DNA of 10,381 bases from an uncultured Bacilli bacterium (GTDB taxonomy: Bacteria; Bacillota_I; Bacilli_A; RF39; UBA660): assembly GCA_934133015.1 (NCBI GenBank), contig CAKPAQ010000018.1, positions 1 through 10,381 of the forward strand, in the 5' to 3' direction. The translations under genes were made by a program, and so were the position numbers. Positions within the stretch are counted from its first letter, which is position 1. Each line of letters opens with the position of its first letter. The notes beneath the pieces were generated by a model. The model was not told the origin of the DNA, ran no database searches, and saw nothing but the letters and a program-made list of their open reading frames with translations. This document shows positions 6,756-10,381 of this stretch, piece after piece.

Positions 6756-9120
6756 CAACATCACCACCTAAAAATTCTAATTTTTTGTCTTCTTTTAAAG
6801 ATATAATGTTTTCTTCACGTAAAAAACAAATATCTTTATATTTACAGAATTCACATCCAACATTAATCTTTCCTATTCTTTTAGGATTGATATCAAAGTT
6901 GGCATTTAAGATTGAATTTGCTGCTTCTTCGATTTTATCTGAAACAATATTATCAAGTTGATTTAATTTTTCTTCACTAAGTACTTTTGAATATTTATAA
7001 AAACCAGTATTACCAACTTTCATACTTTTTATCAGACCACTATCTTGATAACTCATATCAAATAAAGATAAGTCATATTCATTAGAAGTTGCATAGCCTA
7101 CTAGTTTTAATTTTTTAGCTTTTTCTTCTAAATAATCTTTAGCTTTATCATATTTATTATCTTGATTTATTATTTTTTGAAGAAACATTCCTACTATCTT
7201 GACATTAGGTAAAATGTTAGTGTGTTTTAATAGATGATAGTATATTGGTAATTGCATACCTATTCCATATATGGTCATATCTATTCTATCAGGTAAAGTA
7301 CCTGTTTTATAATCTATTATACTAGCATAGGTTTTGTTGTTTTGATTTAAATATAAAATTTTATCTATTATTCCCATCATTGTTACATTAACATTATCTT
7401 TATTTTTTACATCCAAATAAAATTTCTTTTCATATAGACTGTTATCAAAATGGGTTAAGTTCATTTGATTTTTAATTACATTTATATCAAATTCTAATTC
7501 AGTTTTTAATTTATTTATAAGAAGTATTTCTTTTTTATTAAAGTTGTAGTTAGAAACTTCTTTGTCAAATTCAATTGAAAAATTAAAGGTATCAGTAAAA
7601 CATATGCTTAACATTTTATGAAATATATTACCTACTGCAGTATAAAAAGTATCTTCAAATTTATCAAGTTTTAAAATATTGGTTAAATAATATCTAAAAC
7701 CACATCTAAAATAATTATCAAGAGAAGAATATGATAGTAATAACTTATTATTTAGATAATTTAGCAAATCATTTTTATTAATACCTGTAAACTGGTTATT
7801 ATAAGTTTTATACTTTGATATTGTTTCTTCATCGTATAATTTTTGTATATCCCCATCCACTTTACCATAGCGATAAAAATAATCTAAGCACTTTAATAAT
7901 TTCATTTTATTAAAAAAAGCACTAGAAGAAAAAGTTATTTTAATCTTTTCAACATTCATTTGTTCTTCTTCAATGATTAAAGATGGATTAAAAGAATTAA
8001 AGGTAGACATTTTTTTGTATGAAATAATTAAATTATTAGTACTATATAAAATATCTTTTATTCTTTGTTTTTCTATTTTATTTCTTTCAACACTAGATAG
8101 TAATCCTATTTCGTTTCTTAAAGTATCATTTAATATATTTTCACTTTTGTCAATTTTAGGAATATTTTCTTTATTCATTCCTAGTAGGAAATAATAATTT
8201 TCACTATTTACTTTAGTAACTGATAATATGTCAATACCAGGGTTAGAATTTAATTCAATTTTGGTATGCTTAAATATTTCTTTTAAAAGTTTATTTCGTT
8301 TAGGATAATTTTCTAAAATACCATTATAATTATTTAAAATATTCATAATTTTAGTTTTTATTTCTGATTCTTTTAAATCATCCAAATACTTTACAATATC
8401 ATTATAGTTGTTGTGGCATAAATAATTATAAATTTCCTTAGCTGTTGGTATGTCCCAAAGACTAATATTTGATGGTAATTTTATTGGTATATTAAACCAT
8501 TTACTAAGACGATATAAAGGCGAAAGATATTCATCTGTAATATTCATCAAATGAATGTTAGACAGTGAAATATTCTTCTTTGTTAAGTCTATAATTTTTG
8601 AAAAAACAAATACTATTTCATCATCTATTGATTCGGCTTCATTTACTGTTAATTTTTTCTTTTCTTCTTCTTTATAAAAAAAAGATATATTATTGAATTC
8701 TTTAAATAATTCAATATAAAAATCATCCAATTTTGGATAATCATATACAATTATTTTGACTTGATTTAAATAAGTTTTAAATAATTCATCTTTAATTAAT
8801 AATTTTTTTATACTAAGCTCATTTTTTAAATCTAATAAAAATTGAAGTTTATGATTCACATATGATTCTTTATTAAGGTAAGGTAAAATATTTAAATATT
8901 CAATTATAGTATCATATGATAGATTAAATTTATTAAAACAATACATAATAGTTTTTTCATCATAAGAAAAATAATAATGTTTTATAAATTCATCTAAATC
9001 CATTATTTTTATATCATATAATTTGTCTTGTTTTTGAAGTTCTTTCAATACTAAAGTTTGCTCATCTTTAGGACAAATTAATAAGGTTTTATTTGTATCC
9101 AAAATTGTACTTATGTTCAT
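6748..9120 (-). CDS. addB: ATP-dependent helicase/nuclease subunit B (AddB/RexB-like)
   Basis: Second nuclease subunit and, by family knowledge, the Chi-recognising partner of AddA. Seen: a C-terminal PD-(D/E)XK domain with LSYSSLDNYFRC (first cluster Cys, about 472), GNIFHKML, GIIDKI, IIDYKTG (about 603) and GMQLPIYYHLL, then C-X2-C-X5-C in GCEFCKYKDIC (about 753-762). These four cysteines match the 4Fe-4S cluster that staples the AddB nuclease domain. The N-terminal half keeps weak helicase-like remnants but has no GxxGxGKT, so ATP hydrolysis by this subunit is not expected; the start (TLLICPKDEQT) resembles streptococcal RexB. The 790-aa length is well below the roughly 1170 aa of B. subtilis AddB. 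The start at 9120 follows AGGTGA by 5 nt; a GTG at 9129 lies within that site. First gene of the operon, with a promoter directly upstream. Confidence 0.93.
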   Translation of the reverse strand: MNISTILDTNKTLLICPKDEQTLVLKELQKQDKLYDIKIMDLDEFIKHYYFSYDEKTIMYCFNKFNLSYDTIIEYLNILPYLNKESYVNHKLQFLLDLKNELSIKKLLIKDELFKTYLNQVKIIVYDYPKLDDFYIELFKEFNNISFFYKEEEKKKLTVNEAESIDDEIVFVFSKIIDLTKKNISLSNIHLMNITDEYLSPLYRLSKWFNIPIKLPSNISLWDIPTAKEIYNYLCHNNYNDIVKYLDDLKESEIKTKIMNILNNYNGILENYPKRNKLLKEIFKHTKIELNSNPGIDILSVTKVNSENYYFLLGMNKENIPKIDKSENILNDTLRNEIGLLSSVERNKIEKQRIKDILYSTNNLIISYKKMSTFNSFNPSLIIEEEQMNVEKIKITFSSSAFFNKMKLLKCLDYFYRYGKVDGDIQKLYDEETISKYKTYNNQFTGINKNDLLNYLNNKLLLSYSSLDNYFRCGFRYYLTNILKLDKFEDTFYTAVGNIFHKMLSICFTDTFNFSIEFDKEVSNYNFNKKEILLINKLKTELEFDINVIKNQMNLTHFDNSLYEKKFYLDVKNKDNVNVTMMGIIDKILYLNQNNKTYASIIDYKTGTLPDRIDMTIYGIGMQLPIYYHLLKHTNILPNVKIVGMFLQKIINQDNKYDKAKDYLEEKAKKLKLVGYATSNEYDLSLFDMSYQDSGLIKSMKVGNTGFYKYSKVLSEEKLNQLDNIVSDKIEEAANSILNANFDINPKRIGKINVGCEFCKYKDICFLREENIISLKEDKKLEFLGGDVDA

Positions 9121-9125
9121 GAATA

Positions 9126-9146
9126 TCACCTATATTAATTATACCA
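9126..9146 (-). promoter_or_regulatory. Extended -10 promoter and ribosome binding site of addB-addA-mtaB
   Basis: TGGTATAAT (TG at 9145-9146, TATAAT at 9138-9143) is an extended -10 element. No good -35 box is found 16-18 bp upstream. Transcription would begin near 9131, and AGGTGA (9126-9131) is the ribosome binding site for the ATG at 9120, so the leader would be only about 11 nt. The tcdA terminator just upstream separates this operon from tcdA. Confidence 0.55.
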
Positions 9147-9175
9147 TAATGGTTAGCAATATTCTTCTACATAAA

Positions 9176-9203
9176 GAAAAAAATTATAAGAAATTCTTAT
9201 AAT
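9176..9203 (-). terminator. Rho-independent terminator of tcdA
   Basis: A perfect 8-bp stem ATTATAAG/CTTATAAT (9196-9203 with 9183-9190) with a 5-nt loop is followed on the minus strand by six T (9182-9177), then C and TTT. It begins 1 bp after the tcdA stop. The stem is AT-rich, so it may be moderate in strength, but position and U-run are right. Confidence 0.75.
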
Positions 9204-9204
9204 C

Positions 9205-9882
9205 TTAACCAATAAATTTTCTAATTATATAACTTGTTATTAAAAGACCTGCACTACTTGGTACGAAACTACAAGATGCTACCTTATTTGACTGTATTTT
9301 TAGTGGGTGTTCTCTACTATATAAAACGGTGATTTTAGCTTTTATATTATTATCTTTTACATATTTTCTTAGTAGTCTAGCTAAGGGATCATATTCAGTT
9401 TTTCTTAAATCTGTAATTTCTAACATACTTGGATCAAGTCTTTTGCCTGTCCCTAAACTACATACAAAGGGAATATTATCTTTTAGACACTTGTCAATAA
9501 TTGCTTGCTTTGTTTTAATGGCATCACAAGCATCTACTAAGTAATCAATGTCGTATTTATTAAGAATATCTTCAATATTGTCTTTATTTAAATAAATATC
9601 TAAAGTATCAACTTGACAGTTTGAATTAATATCTAAGATTCTTTTTTTTAATACATCTACTTTTTTCATACCTATGGTACTATCTAAGGCAACTAATTGA
9701 CGATTTTTATTGGTAATATCTACCACATCAAAATCGATTAAAACTAAATGACCAATTCCGCATCTAGCAAGAGATTCTACTACATAACCTCCTACTCCAC
9801 CTATGCCTACTATTACAATGGTTTTAGTAGATAAATTAATTCTTTTTTCTTTACCTATTAATAAATCAAATCTTTCAAACAT
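9205..9882 (-). CDS. tcdA: tRNA threonylcarbamoyladenosine dehydratase (TcdA)
   Basis: An E1-like enzyme that uses ATP to cyclise the threonylcarbamoyl group of t6A37, giving ct6A in ANN-decoding tRNAs. Seen: the ThiF/MoeB-type nucleotide-binding fold with GIGGVGGYVVESLAR (about residues 26-40), the acidic strand LVLIDFDVVD, TNKNRQ, the YLVDACDAIKTK segment, and the TcdA-type C-terminal part with CSLGTGKRLDPSMLEITDL and SFVPSSAGLLITSYIIR. It has no C-X2-C zinc pair, unlike MoeB or ThiF. At 225 aa it is a little shorter than B. subtilis YrvM (about 254). I chose the ATG at 9882 because family members start just before a hydrophobic-x-RF-x-x-LIGKE block; GGTGATG lies about 9 nt upstream. ATG 9891 would add 3 residues. 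No clear promoter of its own is seen, so it is probably read through from the RNA gene upstream. A terminator follows. Confidence 0.92.
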   Translation of the reverse strand: MFERFDLLIGKEKRINLSTKTIVIVGIGGVGGYVVESLARCGIGHLVLIDFDVVDITNKNRQLVALDSTIGMKKVDVLKKRILDINSNCQVDTLDIYLNKDNIEDILNKYDIDYLVDACDAIKTKQAIIDKCLKDNIPFVCSLGTGKRLDPSMLEITDLRKTEYDPLARLLRKYVKDNNIKAKITVLYSREHPLKIQSNKVASCSFVPSSAGLLITSYIIRKFIG

Positions 9883-9901
9883 ATACAACATCACCAATAA
9901 T

Positions 9902-10083
9902 AAAAAATGTCCAAAAGAACGCTATGTCAGGCGATAAAACCTGCATTATTACAGGTGGGTGTTCATACGCAATTCTTAGGATCCCTAACTAGAGAAAGGT
10001 ATTCAACACAAATTGCTGATCAAAACTCCCGTATCGTCAAATTTAGTCGGTTTTATATTTGACTCACGTTTCCTTTAGACATT
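9902..10083 (-). ncRNA. ssrS: Structured small RNA, probable 6S RNA (about 180 nt)
   Basis: Non-coding and richer in GC than its surroundings. The 5' end (10083-10067) and 3' end (9921-9906) form a long helix, AAUGUC-U-AAAGGAAACG with CGUUCUUUUGGACAUU, with one bulge and G-U pairs. It is followed by six U, so the 3' end doubles as a terminator. Inside, further helices form a rod: AUAAAACC/GGUUUUAU (10056-10049 with 9941-9934), GGGAGUUUU/GAACACCC with one mismatch (10030-10022 with 9964-9957), GCAAUU/AAUUGC (10016-10011 with 9974-9969), and an apical UUAGG/CCUAA hairpin (9988-9976). A bubble sits between the terminal helix and the next one. The length, closed ends, bubble and rod fit 6S RNA, which binds RNA polymerase-sigma70/A. 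As I recall, B. subtilis 6S-1 lies near yrvM (tcdA), which agrees. The identity is inferred from shape and context, not from a sequence search. A cis-acting leader of tcdA is the alternative. Confidence 0.6.
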
Positions 10084-10086
10084 TTT

Positions 10087-10115
10087 AGTATACCATATTT
10101 TATATAAAATTATAA
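10087..10115 (-). promoter_or_regulatory. Promoter of the small RNA gene
   Basis: TGGTATACT is an extended -10 element (TATACT 10087-10092, TGG 10093-10095), with a weak -35, TTATAA, 17 bp upstream (10110-10115). Transcription would start within a few bases of the first paired nucleotide of the RNA at 10083. The core TATGGTATA(A/C)T is the same as in the addB promoter. Confidence 0.6.
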
Positions 10116-10144
10116 CTATTTTTAATTTTTTTACAATTTATATG

Positions 10145-10381
10145 TCAATTCATCTTCTTTATTGTATCTACAGATAAATCTGTCATTTTAGAAATAAGTG
10201 ATATTTCTATTTTTTCTTTTAACATATTTTTAGCTATCTCTATATTTCTTTTTTCAATGCCTTGCTCAATACCCTGTTTAATTCCTTTTTCCATTCCTTG
10301 CTCTATTCCTTCCTCTAAGCCTGTATCATAACTTGAAGCTATGTCTTGTCTATGGGCTTCTTCTAAATCATAATATCCCAC
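10145..10381 (-). CDS. Rpn-family (PD-(D/E)XK) transposase-like nuclease, C-terminal tail only
   Basis: The start lies beyond position 10381; the apparent first codon is a GTG at the window edge. About 78 residues are visible. Seen: a helical, charged tail with a four- to five-fold 'GIEQG/GMEKG/GIKQG' repeat at about residues 20-42, then IAKNMLKEKIEISLISKMTDLSVDTIKKM. Known: this tail, with Gly-Ile/Met-x-x-Gly repeats followed by 'A..ML....S...I...TGLS...I..L', is typical of Rpn/YhgA-type recombination-promoting nucleases (PDDEXK_2 family), whose catalytic domain is N-terminal and not visible here. These proteins are often multicopy. The stop TGA is at 10145-10147. I find no inverted repeat or target duplication next to it and no clear terminator between it and the RNA gene promoter. 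Confidence 0.7.
   Translation of the reverse strand: MGYYDLEEAHRQDIASSYDTGLEEGIEQGMEKGIKQGIEQGIEKRNIEIAKNMLKEKIEISLISKMTDLSVDTIKKMN

Noticed and set aside
6487..6771. Plus-strand 94-codon open frame over the start of addA
   Set aside because: It lies opposite the Walker A region of addA, has no ribosome binding site and reads as an artificial hydrophobic sequence.
9930..10030. T-box leader controlling tcdA or another gene
   Set aside because: The AGGTGGGT stretch reads on the plus strand, where there is no downstream tRNA-related gene in that direction. On the minus strand the T-box consensus and specifier features are absent, and the end-to-end helix fits a free RNA better.
9902..10083. 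SRP RNA, tmRNA or tRNA in the intergenic region
   Set aside because: The conserved SRP tetraloop region, a tmRNA tag frame and tRNA arms could not be found on either strand.
1..10381. CRISPR array, toxin-antitoxin pair or phage-defence island
   Set aside because: No regularly spaced repeats and no recognisable defence gene set are present; AddAB is a housekeeping repair complex here.

Overview
The window joins two kinds of DNA. Positions 1 to about 905 have mixed, moderate-GC composition (about 42-55% in the lines I counted). From about 926 to the end the DNA is very AT-rich (about 17-30% GC in sampled lines). The AT-rich part looks like a low-GC Bacillota genome of the Bacilli/Erysipelotrichia/RF39 (Tenericutes-like) type. 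It has AddAB recombination enzymes, strong GGAGG or AGGTGA ribosome binding sites, tight operons and the standard code (TGA is used as stop, TGG as Trp). The moderate-GC part looks like a piece of a Clostridia-type [FeFe]-hydrogenase operon. Every recognised gene is on the minus strand.

Positions 1-904, read right to left, hold two consecutive thioredoxin-like [2Fe-2S] ferredoxins (80 and 88 aa) and the start of an iron hydrogenase with two 4Fe-4S motifs, cut by the window edge. This resembles operons of group C or sensory (HydS-like) and bifurcating hydrogenases. At about 905-926 this block abuts the N-terminal quarter of a RecD2-type helicase, which loses all its ATPase motifs there. Composition and an interrupted gene change at the same point, so the join is either an assembly chimera or a real recombination/insertion boundary.

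Positions 920-2342 hold the RecD2 fragment, a hairpin terminator, and a two-gene unit with its own sigma-A-like promoter. That unit encodes an unrecognised single-pass membrane protein and a 74-aa DUF1292-like protein, overlapping by 11 bp. Positions 2343-9146 are one operon, addB-addA-mtaB, driven by an extended -10 promoter. AddA and AddB form the helicase-nuclease that resects double-strand breaks. Both are shorter than the Bacillus subtilis proteins, and AddB lacks a Walker A motif but keeps its iron-sulfur cysteines. MtaB methylthiolates t6A at position 37 of tRNA.

Positions 9176-10115 contain tcdA, which cyclises the same t6A37 nucleotide, with a clean terminator after it. Upstream is a roughly 180-nt non-coding RNA gene with its own extended -10 promoter, a long terminal helix and a rod-like fold. 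I read it as a probable 6S RNA. The right edge holds the C-terminal tail of an Rpn/PD-(D/E)XK transposase-like nuclease.

I do not see a new defence or mobile system. The points most worth following are the breakpoint at about 905-926, the structured RNA, and the unrecognised membrane-protein/DUF1292-like pair.
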